A stretch of 64,000 nucleotides of DNA from Amycolatopsis sp. WQ 127309 (GTDB lineage: Bacteria; Actinomycetota; Actinomycetes; Mycobacteriales; Pseudonocardiaceae). This document shows, in pieces, positions 24,882 through 34,012 of the stretch. Made by a program: the position numbers and the translations under genes. The notes below the pieces were generated by a model, which was not told the DNA's origin, ran no database searches, and saw only the letters and a program-made list of their open reading frames with translations. Numbering within the stretch: position 1 is the stretch's first letter; the number at the start of each line of letters is the position of its first letter. The stretch is from contig NZ_CP095481.1 in NCBI RefSeq assembly GCF_023023025.1, positions 7,825,001 through 7,889,000 of the forward strand. The letters run 5' to 3'.

Positions 24882-26734
24882 ACCGCACCGCCCGCGAAAA
24901 CGCTGCGCGCCGGGCTGAGCTGCTGGGAAAGGTCGGTGTAGAACCGGCCCGACTCGCACGGGCGGCCGAGCAGGATGCGGCGGGCCGCCTCGGCGCACAG
25001 CGCGCCACCCAGCGCGACGCCGGACGCCAGCTGCGGCCAGCTGCTCAGCGTGCGCCCGAGCTCGTTGAACGACGCGGCCAGCTCGGGGCTGATCCGGTCG
25101 GCGTCGACCATCGCCAGGATGAGGTCGACCTTCTCCTGGTAGCCGAGGTTCGCCAGGTCCACGGACTTCACGTCGCCGAGCAAGCCGTGCAGCAGCGCCC
25201 GGTCGGGCTCCCGGTCGAACCGCTCGACGTCGAGCATGCCGCGGTCGTTGCAGTCCATCACCACCGGGATGCCGAGGTCACGCGCGTACTCGCGGGCCGC
25301 GATCTTCACCCACGGCGTGTCGCACTCCTCGACGAGCAGGTCGATCCCGCCGGCGAAGAAGTCCTCGATGGTGTCCGCGGTCAGCCCGTCGCGCTCGATC
25401 TCGATGTCGAGGTACGGGTCGATCTCGAACATCTGCCGCGCGGACAGCACCGCCTTGTTGACGCCGAGGTGGTGCACGCCGGCGCGCAGCCGGTTCAGGT
25501 TGGACAGCCCGAAGTCGTCGAAGTCGGCCAGCCGGTACGCGCCGCCGATGCCCTCCAGCGCGAACGTCAGCGCCGCGCTGTTGCCGACCGACAGGCCGAT
25601 GATCCCGATCCGCTTGCCGAACAGGTCACGCTGTTCCGGCCGCTCGATCCGGCCGCGGTTGCGGTCGGTGCGGACGAGCCGGAACTCCTCGCGCGGCAGC
25701 ACGTGCACCAGCCGCCCCGACCACGGGTACCACACCCAGGTGCCGTACTCCCACGCCGCGACGCCGGTCAGCTGCTCGCGCTTCTTGCGGTCGATCTCGG
25801 CGTCGTCCCGGCACGCCGGTTCGCGGCTGCGGACCAGTTCGGTGAGCTGCTCGTCGAGGGTGTCGTGGACCTCGCGGACCTCGCCGGAGGCCAGCAGCCG
25901 GGTGAGGGCGTCGTGGTCGGCCGCGGTGAACAGCACTGGCCGCCAGACGTCGCGGTCGGGCGCGGCGGCCTCGGTCAGCGTGAGCGGCGCCGCGCGGGGC
26001 GCCCGCGGCGCGGGGAGCAGCGGCGACGGGCCGCTCGCGGCGATGAGCGGGAACTCGTCCCGCAGCCGCGTCACGAGGTCGTGCTGCCGGCCCGCGCCGT
26101 CGAGCACGCGGTGGAACATGATCACGACGTCCTCGGTGTACTGCGGGACGTAGCGGCGGGTGCCGGGCACCGGCCGGAAGCCGAACCTTTCGTGGAACCG
26201 GTCCTGGCCGTCCTTCGTGCCGGACGTACCGATCATCGCGCGCGCACCCAGGTGGTGGGCCGCGCCGATCGCCAGCGCGTTGAGGTACTGCCCGAGCCCG
26301 AGCTTGCGGGCCCGGTGCTCGACGACGAGCCGGCTGTGCTCGAACACCTCGGACAGCGGAATGCCTTCGGCCGCCAGGAGTTCCTCGTAGCTCGCGTCGC
26401 CGAGGTAGGCCCGGGACTGGAAGCGCTCACCGGAGTCCGGTGTGGACAGCCGGATGTAGCCCAGTGGCTCACCGCCGGGGCTGCGGCGGGCGATGAAGTG
26501 CCACGCGCCGAAGTCGAGGTCCTGGTCGTCGGCGTGGGAGCCGTCCGAGCGGAGGAACGCGGGGCGGCGGCCGTGGTCGAACAGGATCCGGGCGCGCAGC
26601 CCGCGGACCGCGTCGATCAGGGTGTGGTCGCCGGCGCCCGGCTGTGGCCCGAGGAACGCGGTGACGTGCCAGTCCGGCGAGCCGGGCTGCGGGGACCACG
26701 ATTCGCGGGGGCCGGGGTGGTTCAGGTCGGTCAA
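24878..26734 (-). CDS. GNAT acyltransferase fused to ThiF/MoeB-type E1 domain (Rv1355c-like)
   Basis: A 618-residue protein. Residues about 60-210 resemble a GNAT/N-acyl-synthase domain (HSRLVVEHRARKLGLGQYLN, AMIGTSGTKDGQDRF). Residues about 370-540 are an E1-like adenylating domain: GIIGLSVGNSAALTFALEGI, ADFDDFGLSNLNRLRAG and LLVEECDTPWVK. No CxxC zinc motif is visible. The architecture matches the mycobacterial Rv1355c (moeY) type but ends without the nitroreductase-like C-terminus of that protein. The start codon is TTG 26734. It is followed by a coupled KAS III gene. A plausible role is adenylating and N-acylating a carboxylate; substrates unknown. Confidence 0.75.
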   Translation of the reverse strand: MTDLNHPGPRESWSPQPGSPDWHVTAFLGPQPGAGDHTLIDAVRGLRARILFDHGRRPAFLRSDGSHADDQDLDFGAWHFIARRSPGGEPLGYIRLSTPDSGERFQSRAYLGDASYEELLAAEGIPLSEVFEHSRLVVEHRARKLGLGQYLNALAIGAAHHLGARAMIGTSGTKDGQDRFHERFGFRPVPGTRRYVPQYTEDVVIMFHRVLDGAGRQHDLVTRLRDEFPLIAASGPSPLLPAPRAPRAAPLTLTEAAAPDRDVWRPVLFTAADHDALTRLLASGEVREVHDTLDEQLTELVRSREPACRDDAEIDRKKREQLTGVAAWEYGTWVWYPWSGRLVHVLPREEFRLVRTDRNRGRIERPEQRDLFGKRIGIIGLSVGNSAALTFALEGIGGAYRLADFDDFGLSNLNRLRAGVHHLGVNKAVLSARQMFEIDPYLDIEIERDGLTADTIEDFFAGGIDLLVEECDTPWVKIAAREYARDLGIPVVMDCNDRGMLDVERFDREPDRALLHGLLGDVKSVDLANLGYQEKVDLILAMVDADRISPELAASFNELGRTLSSWPQLASGVALGGALCAEAARRILLGRPCESGRFYTDLSQQLSPARSVFAGGAV

Positions 26735-27430
26735 GTTCCGTCTTTTCTCAAGGAGTTCCGGGGGACCTGTCCGGCCGCGGCGAGCGTGGTCCGGACCAGG
26801 GCAGGCGGGACACTAGCAGCGGGCGGACGGCCCGGCCCGGCGGTGCGCCGCGGCGATCTTCCCGCTCGGCCCAGCCGGGAAATCCTTTACTCACAAGAGA
26901 ATTGACGGTGTGTCACAGACGACGACCACGAATGATGAAGATCGAGAGACACCGCCACCCGATGGAGTGGCGGTGTCTCTCGCAGGGCGACGGAGAGAAG
27001 ATCAAGCCGGCCACGCTCCACAGAGGATTGTGGTCGGCTTCACAAGCGCGTCTTCACCCCCGCGGGGGAGCGTCAGCGGTGGTCGACAGTCCAAAAGGGA
27101 CACTCGACGCGAGCGCCCGGCCGGGTCGAGGTGCAGGTGGTCGCCGACGTCGTGGGCGAGCCGCGGCTGCCCGGGCGCCGCCGGATCGCGGGCCACGCGG
27201 TCGAAGTCGAGCCCCGGCCGTCACTCAGCGAGTCGTCGACGGCTTCCGCGCCGCCGAAAGCGTTCGAGAACCGTCAGGGCCCGCCGAAGTCCGTGAATGC
27301 CACATCGAGGGACACCATGTCCCTCGATGTGGCATTCACGGACTTCCGGGGTGTGCTCAGCCGCAGGCCGATCCGGGGCCGCCCGCGGAGAGGTGGGCGG
27401 TCTGGCGCAGCGAAGCGTCGAAGGGGTGCT
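26735..27430. other. Intergenic region without a recognisable gene, with two long hairpins
   Basis: No open frame here has convincing protein character. It holds a perfect 16-base inverted repeat (26943-26958 / 26967-26982, arm CGAGAGACACCGCCAC) and a longer element at 27286-27346. The first could terminate an upstream-going transcript or be an RNA structure; neither arm is similar to the palindrome at 5741. Confidence 0.6.
27286..27346. repeat. Inverted repeat with perfect 28-base arms
   Basis: The left arm, 27286-27313, begins GAAGTCCGTGAATGCCACAT; the right arm, 27319-27346, is its exact reverse complement; the loop is 5 bases (ACCAT). It lies 85 bases past the GH3 stop codon. Such long perfect arms are beyond what termination needs and suggest a dispersed intergenic element. 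Confidence 0.75.
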
Positions 27431-29737
27431 TCACATTGAGAACTCCGGCGCGAGCACGCGATCGAACCCGACCTCCCGGCGCGGTCCGGACAGCGTGCAG
27501 TGCAACGTCGCGACGATCTGCTCGCTCGACGTGCCGACGCGCAGTTCGACGTCGCCCGGCTCGACCAGGCGGTGGCCCGCGCGGCCGGTGTAGGACGTCA
27601 GGTCCGCGTGCAGGCCGATGTCCAGGACCTTCGCCTCACCGGGCTCGAGGTCGACCCGGCGTGCGGCGATCAGCTGACGCTCCGGGCGGGCCACCTCGGC
27701 GACCGGGTCGTGCAGGTACACCTGCACGACTTCGGACGTCGGCCGGTCGTGGTCGTTGCGCAGGGTCACCCGGACCTGGCAGGTGCCGTCGGTCGGCCAC
27801 AGCGACCCCGTCGCGCTGACGTCCTGCCAGGTCGCCGGCGCGTAGGAAAGCCCGTGCCCGAAGGGGTACAGCGGTGTCGGGTCGACCGTGCTGACCTCGC
27901 TGCGCCGGCCCAGCGGGGCCGCCAGGTACGTCGACGGCTGGCTCGCGCCGGCCGCCGGGAAGCCGACCGGGAGCCGGCCCGAGGGGTTGATCCGTCCACT
28001 GAGGACACTCGCGAGCGCGGGCGCGCCCTCTTCGCCGGGGTAGAAGCCGCAGACGATCGCGGCCAGCCGGTCCGCCTGCCGCGACAGCTCGTACGGTCGC
28101 CCGGACAGCAGGATGAGGATCACCGGCTTGCCCGTCGCGAGCAGGGCTTCGAGGAGTTCCTCCTGCCGGCCGGGCAGCCGCAGGTCGGGCGCGTCGCAGC
28201 CCTCACCGGACGTCCCGCCGCCGAACAGTCCGGCCCGGTCGCCCAGCACGGCGACGCAGACGTCCGCGGCCGCCACGGCCGAGACGGCCTCGGCGATCCC
28301 GTCGTCGTCCCCGCCGACCACCGGGCAGCCCAGTGCGTAGGTGACGTCGTGGTCGGCCCGCAGGGCCTCGACGACCGTCGGCACCTCGACGCCGAACGGG
28401 ACGTCGGGGTGGTGGACGCCGACGTGCAGCGGGAACGAGTAGCAGCCCATCATCGCGCCGGCGGCGTCGGCGCGCGGGCCGACGACGGCGACCCGGCGGC
28501 CGGGGGCCAGGGGGAGCGTGCCGTCGTTGCGCAGCAGCACGATCGAGCGTTCGGCCACTTCACGGGCCAGGTCCCGGGACTCCGCGTCGTCGAGGTCGAT
28601 CTCCTCCGGCACCTCGGGCGCCCAGTCCGCGTCGAGCAGGCCCAGCTCGCACTTCTGGCGCAGCACGCGTTCGAGGGCCCGGTCGACGACGGCGGCATCG
28701 ACCGAGCCCTCTTCCACCGCGGCGAGCAGCGGCTCGCCGTAGCAGTCCATGGTGGGCAGTTCCACGTCGACGCCCGCGGTCAGGGCCTGGCCGGCGGCGT
28801 CGCCGCGGTCGGCGGCGACGCCGTGCAGCCGGTGCAGGAACGCCACCGAGAAGTAGTCGGCGACGAGCGTGCCCGTGAACCCGTAGGTGTCGCGCAGCAG
28901 GTCCGTCAGCAGCGCCCGGTCGGCGACGGCCGGGACGCCGTCGACGTCGGTGTAGGAGTTCATCACCGAGCGGGCGCCCGCGCGCAGGGCCAGCTCGAAC
29001 GGCGGGAGCAGGACGTCCGCGATCTCGCGCGGTCCCACGGAAACCGGTGCGAGGTTGCGCCCCGCGCGGGAGGCGGAGTACCCGACGAAGTGCTTCAGCG
29101 TGGCGACGACGCCGGCCGCCTCGAGGCCCGCGACGTAGGCGCTGCCGATCGTGGCGACCAGGTACGGGTCCTCGCCGATGGTCTCCTCGACGCGGCCCCA
29201 GCGCAGGTCGCGGGCGACGTCCAGGACCGGCGCGAGGCCCTGGTGCACGCCGAGGCCCACCATGGTCCGCCCGATCCGTTCGGCCATGCGGCGCACCAGG
29301 TCCGGGTCGAAGCTCGCGCCCCAGGACAGCGGCGCGGGGTAGATGGTGGCCTGCCACGCGGCGAGCCCGGTGAGGCACTCCTCGTGCACCATGGCGGGAA
29401 TCCCGAACCGGCTGCTCGTGATGATCTGCCGCTGGGTGCGCGCCAGGCTGCGGGCGCCGATCACCGGGTCGACCGGGCGGGTGCCGAACACCCGGGTCAG
29501 CTGGCCGATCCCGTGCCGGGCCAGGTCGTCGAGGTCGATCACGGCGTCGACGAACTCGTGCTGGTGCGGGGCCATCTCGCCGCCGGCGTCGATGCCGACC
29601 CAGACGCCGTAGAGCTGGCCGAGCTTTTCGCGCGGGGTCATCCGCGCCATCAGCGCGCGGACACGCTCGGCCGGGTCGGCGGCGGGGTCACGCCAGGGCT
29701 CCGGAGAACCGGTGGCCTCGGTGGGCTGCGTGGTCAA
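27431..29737 (-). CDS. GH3 beta-glycosidase (beta-xylosidase or beta-glucosidase)
   Basis: A 768-residue glycoside hydrolase without a signal peptide, so it probably acts on imported oligosaccharides. The N-terminal barrel has MVHEECLTGLAAWQATIYPA, APVLDVARDLRWGRVEETIG and LKHFVGYSASRAGRN; the nucleophile Asp is in TLVADYFSVAFLH. The alpha/beta sandwich (VAVVGPRADAAGAMMGCY, AVLGDRAGLFGGGTSGEG) and C-terminal fibronectin-III-like domain (PLYPFGHGLSYAPATW onward) are complete. The start codon is TTG 29737. It is co-directional with the LacI gene 28 bases upstream. A xylosidase activity is suggested by the GH115 partner but is not proven by sequence. Confidence 0.88.
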   Translation of the reverse strand: MTTQPTEATGSPEPWRDPAADPAERVRALMARMTPREKLGQLYGVWVGIDAGGEMAPHQHEFVDAVIDLDDLARHGIGQLTRVFGTRPVDPVIGARSLARTQRQIITSSRFGIPAMVHEECLTGLAAWQATIYPAPLSWGASFDPDLVRRMAERIGRTMVGLGVHQGLAPVLDVARDLRWGRVEETIGEDPYLVATIGSAYVAGLEAAGVVATLKHFVGYSASRAGRNLAPVSVGPREIADVLLPPFELALRAGARSVMNSYTDVDGVPAVADRALLTDLLRDTYGFTGTLVADYFSVAFLHRLHGVAADRGDAAGQALTAGVDVELPTMDCYGEPLLAAVEEGSVDAAVVDRALERVLRQKCELGLLDADWAPEVPEEIDLDDAESRDLAREVAERSIVLLRNDGTLPLAPGRRVAVVGPRADAAGAMMGCYSFPLHVGVHHPDVPFGVEVPTVVEALRADHDVTYALGCPVVGGDDDGIAEAVSAVAAADVCVAVLGDRAGLFGGGTSGEGCDAPDLRLPGRQEELLEALLATGKPVILILLSGRPYELSRQADRLAAIVCGFYPGEEGAPALASVLSGRINPSGRLPVGFPAAGASQPSTYLAAPLGRRSEVSTVDPTPLYPFGHGLSYAPATWQDVSATGSLWPTDGTCQVRVTLRNDHDRPTSEVVQVYLHDPVAEVARPERQLIAARRVDLEPGEAKVLDIGLHADLTSYTGRAGHRLVEPGDVELRVGTSSEQIVATLHCTLSGPRREVGFDRVLAPEFSM

Positions 29738-29765
29738 GGCTGTCCGCCCTTCGTAGGGGAGAAGA

Positions 29766-30776
29766 TCAGGGGAGGGCGCGGGTCGAGCGCCGCACCACCA
29801 GGCCGGTGTCCAGGGTGAGGTGGGTGCGCTCGACGGCGTCGCCGTTGATCAGCGCGATGAGCATGCTGATCGCGCGGTGGCCCATCTCGCGGATCGGCTG
29901 GTCCACTGTGGTCAGTGGCGGGCTGCAGAGCGCCGACTCCGGCACGTTGTCGAAGCCCACCACGGAAAGGTCTTCGGGCACCGACAGGCCCAGCTCGCGG
30001 GCCGCGCCGACGGTCGCGATGGCCGAGATGTCGTTCGCGGCGAACACCGCGGTCGGCCGGTCGGGCCCGGTCAGCAGCTCGTGGGCCGAGGCGGCGGAGA
30101 TCTCCGGGTCGTAGGCGCCGTCCCGGATCAGGGCCTGGTCCACCGCGACGCCCGCCGCCGTCAGGGCGCGCAGGTAGCCGGTCTTGCGCAGCTCGGCGGA
30201 CTGCAGGTCGGGCCGGCCGGCGAGGAAGCCGATCCGGCGGTGGCCCAGCTCGAGGAGGTGCTCGGTGGCCAGCTGCGCGCCGCGCAGGTTGTCGGAGTCG
30301 ATGGTGGGCAGGTGCGACGGCCCGGTGTGCGGGTCGACCGCGACCACGGGCGTGCCGGGCACGGCCTCCAGCGAGACGGCCGGCGTGACCAGCACGGCGC
30401 CGTCGACGAGGGTGCCGCTCAGCCGGGAGAGGTAGCGCTTCTCCCAGCCCTTCGGGTCGCCGGTGCGCCCGCCCGCGGAGTAGACGACGAGCTCGAAGCC
30501 ACTGCCGCGGATCGCGTCCGCGGCTCCCTTGAGCAGCTCGGTCGAGAACGGTTCCAGGTCGGCGACCAGGATGCCGATCACGTTGGTCCGGTGGTTGCGC
30601 AGGCTCTGCGCGACGAGGCTCGCTTCGTAGCCGAGTTCTTCGATCACCGCCCGGACCTTCGCGAGCGTCGCGGCGGAGACGCCGTAGCGGTCGTTGATCA
30701 CTTTGGAGACCGTGGCCACCGAGACGCCGGCGCGGGCCGCGACGTCACGGATGGTCACCCTGGAACTGGGCTGCAT
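29766..30776 (-). CDS. LacI-family repressor of the glycan operon
   Basis: A 336-residue regulator. The DNA-binding head is VTIRDVAARAGVSVATVSKV with the hinge NHRTNVIGILVADLEPF; the sugar-binding domain ends SVVGFDNVPESALCSPPLTT. It is divergent from the ABC importer operon and probably represses both it and its own GH3 unit through the dyad at 30800-30813. Confidence 0.92.
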   Translation of the reverse strand: MQPSSRVTIRDVAARAGVSVATVSKVINDRYGVSAATLAKVRAVIEELGYEASLVAQSLRNHRTNVIGILVADLEPFSTELLKGAADAIRGSGFELVVYSAGGRTGDPKGWEKRYLSRLSGTLVDGAVLVTPAVSLEAVPGTPVVAVDPHTGPSHLPTIDSDNLRGAQLATEHLLELGHRRIGFLAGRPDLQSAELRKTGYLRALTAAGVAVDQALIRDGAYDPEISAASAHELLTGPDRPTAVFAANDISAIATVGAARELGLSVPEDLSVVGFDNVPESALCSPPLTTVDQPIREMGHRAISMLIALINGDAVERTHLTLDTGLVVRRSTRALP

Positions 30777-30799
30777 CGGCTCAGACTAGCCATGTAAAA

Positions 30800-30843
30800 C
30801 GTTATCGACAACGATTGACATCCGTTTTTCGCTGGCGCAGACT
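30800..30843 (+). promoter_or_regulatory. ABC-operon promoter with LacI operator
   Basis: Dyad CGTTATCGACAACG (30800-30813) immediately precedes TTGACA (30815-30820), an ideal -35 box; CAGACT lies 17 bases downstream at 30838-30843. Repressor binding here would block polymerase. Confidence 0.6.
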
Positions 30844-30909
30844 CTTCGCCAACCCGGGCGTTGTCACGCCCCGTCCAACTCGGCCGAAGTCGTCAGGAGT
30901 GGACCCAAG

Positions 30910-32208
30910 ATGTTTGTGAAACGCCGAATCCCCGTAGTCGCCGCGCTCGCGGCCGTCGTACCGCTCGCCCTCGCGGCGTGCAGCGGCGGGGGGAGTGACG
31001 CGCCCGCGCAGCCGAGCGGCCCGGTCACCCTCACCTGGTGGCACAACGGCACCACCGACCCGATCAAGTCGATCTGGGAGAAGGTGGTCACCGACTACCA
31101 CCAAGCACACCCGGACGTCACCATCAAGGCCCAGCCGCTGCAGAACGAGGACTTCCCCACCAAGGTGCCCCTCGCCCTGCAGGGGGCCGAGCCGCCGGAC
31201 GTCTACCAGTCCTGGGGCTCCGGCGACCTGGCTTCGCAGATCACTTCGGGCAAGGTCGCCGACATCACCGACGCCACGAAGTCGTGGATCTCCGCGACCA
31301 CCGGCAAGTTCGGCGAAAACTGGCAGGTCGACGGCAAGCAGTACGGCGTGCCGTTCGAGCAGCACTTCGTCGGCTTCTGGTACCGCAAGGACCTGTTCTC
31401 CGACGCCGGGATCACCGAGCCGCCGAAGACCATCGACGACCTGAACACCGCCGTCACCAAGCTCAAGGCCAAGGGCGTCGCGCCGATTTCGGTGGGTGGC
31501 AAGGACCGCTGGCCGGATGCCTTCTACTTCAACTACTTCGCCGTCCGCGAATGCTCGGTCGACGTGCTCAAGCAGTCGGTGAAGGCGATCAAGCTCGAGG
31601 ACCCGTGCTGGACGAAGGCGGGGCAGGACCTGAAGAACTTCCTGGCCACGCAGCCGTTCCAGACCGGGTTCGCCGGCACCGCCGCCCAGCAGGGCGCGGG
31701 CAGCTCGGCCGGCCTGGTCGCCAACGGCAAGGCGGCGATGGAGCTGCAGGGCGACTGGGAGCCCGGCACGATGTCGGCGCTGACCGAGGACAAGCAGCTG
31801 GACTCCAAGGTCGGCTGGTTCCCGTTCCCGTCCGTGCCCGGCGGCGCGGGCGATCCCGCGGCCGTGCTCGGCGGCGGTGACGGTTTCGCCTGCACCACCC
31901 GCGCGTCGAAGGCGTGCGCGGACTTCCTGCAGTACCTGGGCAGCGAGCCGGTGCAGACGCAGCTCGCCGCGCAGGGCGCCGGCTTGCCCGTCAACACCGT
32001 TGCCGCCAAGGCGCTGAAGACCGACACCCTGAAGGCCGTCTACGACTACGGCACGAAGTCGCCGTACCTGCAGATGTACTTCGACCGGGCGTTCCCGACG
32101 GCGGTCGGCGCCGCGCTGAACGACGCGGTGGCCAACATGTTCGCCGGCCAGGGCACCCCTGAAGGCATCGTGGCGGCCGTCAACCAGGCCGCGGCGGGCA
32201 ACAAGTGA
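30910..32208 (+). CDS. Sugar ABC transporter solute-binding lipoprotein
   Basis: A 432-residue extracellular lipoprotein. The signal peptide MFVKRRIPVVAALAAVVPLA ends in lipobox LAAC with Cys24 as the lipidated residue. VTLTWWHNGTTDPIKSIWEK and PPDVYQSWGSGDLASQI are typical of family-1 carbohydrate-binding proteins. It captures oligosaccharides for the two downstream permeases. The stop overlaps the next start (GTGA). No ATPase gene is present; a shared MsiK-type ATPase encoded elsewhere is usual in actinobacteria. Confidence 0.93.
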   Translation: MFVKRRIPVVAALAAVVPLALAACSGGGSDAPAQPSGPVTLTWWHNGTTDPIKSIWEKVVTDYHQAHPDVTIKAQPLQNEDFPTKVPLALQGAEPPDVYQSWGSGDLASQITSGKVADITDATKSWISATTGKFGENWQVDGKQYGVPFEQHFVGFWYRKDLFSDAGITEPPKTIDDLNTAVTKLKAKGVAPISVGGKDRWPDAFYFNYFAVRECSVDVLKQSVKAIKLEDPCWTKAGQDLKNFLATQPFQTGFAGTAAQQGAGSSAGLVANGKAAMELQGDWEPGTMSALTEDKQLDSKVGWFPFPSVPGGAGDPAAVLGGGDGFACTTRASKACADFLQYLGSEPVQTQLAAQGAGLPVNTVAAKALKTDTLKAVYDYGTKSPYLQMYFDRAFPTAVGAALNDAVANMFAGQGTPEGIVAAVNQAAAGNK

Positions 32209-33173
32209 CCACGACCACCAGCCCGGTGCGGGCGGCGCGACCGCCCGCACCGGCGGTGCCGGTCCGGAAGCGGCGGTCGAGCCTGCGCAAGCGGCTCGAG
32301 CTGGCGCTGCTGCTCGGCCCGGCGCTGCTGCTGTTCGCCGGGTTCGTCCTGGTGCCGATCGGGATCGCCGCGTTCTACAGCCTGTTCAACTGGAACGGGT
32401 TCGGCGCGCTCGACGACTTCGTGGGCTTCGACAACTACGTCGACGCCTTCGGCGGCGACGTGTTCCAGAGCGCGATCGTGCACAACCTGATCATCGCCGG
32501 GCTGTCGATCGTGGTGCAGCTGCCGCTGTCGATCGGCTTGGCACTGCTGCTCAACCGGAAGCTGCGCGGCCGGGCGGTGCTGCGGTCCCTGGTGTTCGCG
32601 CCGTACGTCCTGTCCGAGGCGATCACCGCGGTGATCTGGGTGCTCATGCTGCAGCCGAGCGGGTTCGCCGACCAGGTGCTCGAAGGCGCCGGGCTCGGCG
32701 GCCTGGTCCGGCAGTGGCTGGCCGACCCGGGCATCGTGCTCTACACGCTGTTCGCGGTGATCACCTGGAAGTTCATCGGCTTCGGCATCATCCTGCTGCT
32801 GGCCGGGCTGCAGGGGGTGCCGGCCGAGCTGCGCGAGGCCGCCGCGCTCGACGGGGCGTCGGCGTGGCAGACCACCCGCCACGTCGTGCTGCCGCTGCTC
32901 GGGCCGACCATCCGGATCTGGATCTTCCTGTCGGTGATCGGCTCTCTGCAGCTGTTCGACATCGTGTGGATCATGACGCTCGGCGGGCCCGCGAACGCGT
33001 CGACGACGATGGCGACCTACCTGGTCGACCACGGCTTCAAGCGCTACGAGTTCGGGTTCGGCTCCGCCGTCGCGGTGATCCTCTTCGTCATCTGCTTCGT
33101 GTTCGCGCTGCTGTACCAGCGGTTCGCGCTGCGCCGGGACACCCAGGGCGCCCTGACGAGGATGGTGGGTTGA
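32205..33173 (+). CDS. Sugar ABC transporter permease (MalF/UgpA type)
   Basis: A 322-residue inner-membrane permease with six transmembrane helices after a basic N-terminus (KRRSSLRKRLELALLL). The EAA loop that docks the ATPase is ELREAAALDGASAWQTTRHV. The GTG start overlaps the binding-protein stop and its own stop overlaps the next ATG (TGATG), so the three transport genes are co-translated. Confidence 0.93.
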   Translation: MTTTTSPVRAARPPAPAVPVRKRRSSLRKRLELALLLGPALLLFAGFVLVPIGIAAFYSLFNWNGFGALDDFVGFDNYVDAFGGDVFQSAIVHNLIIAGLSIVVQLPLSIGLALLLNRKLRGRAVLRSLVFAPYVLSEAITAVIWVLMLQPSGFADQVLEGAGLGGLVRQWLADPGIVLYTLFAVITWKFIGFGIILLLAGLQGVPAELREAAALDGASAWQTTRHVVLPLLGPTIRIWIFLSVIGSLQLFDIVWIMTLGGPANASTTMATYLVDHGFKRYEFGFGSAVAVILFVICFVFALLYQRFALRRDTQGALTRMVG

Positions 33174-33997
33174 TGCGCTCGCGCCGGTTCGGCCTGTCGA
33201 TGGGGTATCTCGCGGCGATCGTCGTGGTCGGTGTGACTCTCGTGCCGCTGCTGTTCGTGGTGCTCGGCGGGTTCCGCAGCAACGCGCAGATCAACTCCGA
33301 CCCGGCGGGGCTGCCCGGGCCGTGGATCACCGAGAACTACGCCTCGGTCCTCGGCTCGAGCGCGTTCTGGACGTTCCTCGGCAACAGCGCGCTGATCGCG
33401 GTGATCGCGACCGCCGTGGCCGTCGGCCTGGGCTCGATGGCCGGGTTCGCGCTGTCGCGGTACCACTTCAAGGGCCGTGAAGCGCTGTACACGCTGTTCA
33501 CCCTCGGTCTGCTGTTCCCGCTCACCGTCGCGACGCTGCCGCTGTACCTGTGGCTGCGCCAGCTCGGCATGCTGGAGAGCTTCTGGGGCGTCGCGATCCC
33601 CGAGGCGGCGTTCTCGCTGCCGGTGACGATCGTGATCCTCCGTCCGTTCATGCACGCCATCCCCGGCGAGCTGGAGGACGCCGCGGTGCTCGACGGTGCG
33701 AGCCGGCTCGGGTTCTTCTGGCGGATCCTGCTGCCGCTGTCGGCGCCCGCGCTGACGACGGTCGGCGTGCTCGCCTTCGTCACCAGCTGGAACGCCTACC
33801 TGCTGCCCCTGCTCGTGTTCAACGACTCCGCGCACTTCACGCTCCCGCTCGGCGTCGCCACGTTCCAGTCCCAGTACTCCCAGGACACCGCCCGGGTGCT
33901 CGCGTTCACCGCGTTGTCGATGATCCCCGCGCTCGCGTTCTTCGTGCTCGCCGAACGACGCATCGTCGGCGGGCTCACCGGATCCGTGAAGGGCTGA
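33173..33997 (+). CDS. Sugar ABC transporter permease (MalG/UgpE type)
   Basis: A 274-residue second permease. The first helix follows MRSRRFGLSMGYLAA; the EAA loop is ELEDAAVLDGASRLGFFWRI with LPLSAPALTT. It forms a heterodimer with the preceding permease. The ATG start overlaps the upstream stop in TGATG. It is followed after 15 bases by the GH115 gene with a strong AGGAGG site, so import and polymer attack are co-expressed. Confidence 0.93.
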   Translation: MRSRRFGLSMGYLAAIVVVGVTLVPLLFVVLGGFRSNAQINSDPAGLPGPWITENYASVLGSSAFWTFLGNSALIAVIATAVAVGLGSMAGFALSRYHFKGREALYTLFTLGLLFPLTVATLPLYLWLRQLGMLESFWGVAIPEAAFSLPVTIVILRPFMHAIPGELEDAAVLDGASRLGFFWRILLPLSAPALTTVGVLAFVTSWNAYLLPLLVFNDSAHFTLPLGVATFQSQYSQDTARVLAFTALSMIPALAFFVLAERRIVGGLTGSVKG

Positions 33998-34012
33998 CTC
34001 AGGAGGTCTCCC

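Noticed and set aside
27131..27439. Plus-strand frame MQVVADVVGEPRLPG... in the gene-free region
   Set aside because: Runs through the perfect palindrome at 27286-27346 and has no family resemblance or ribosome site; treated as non-coding.
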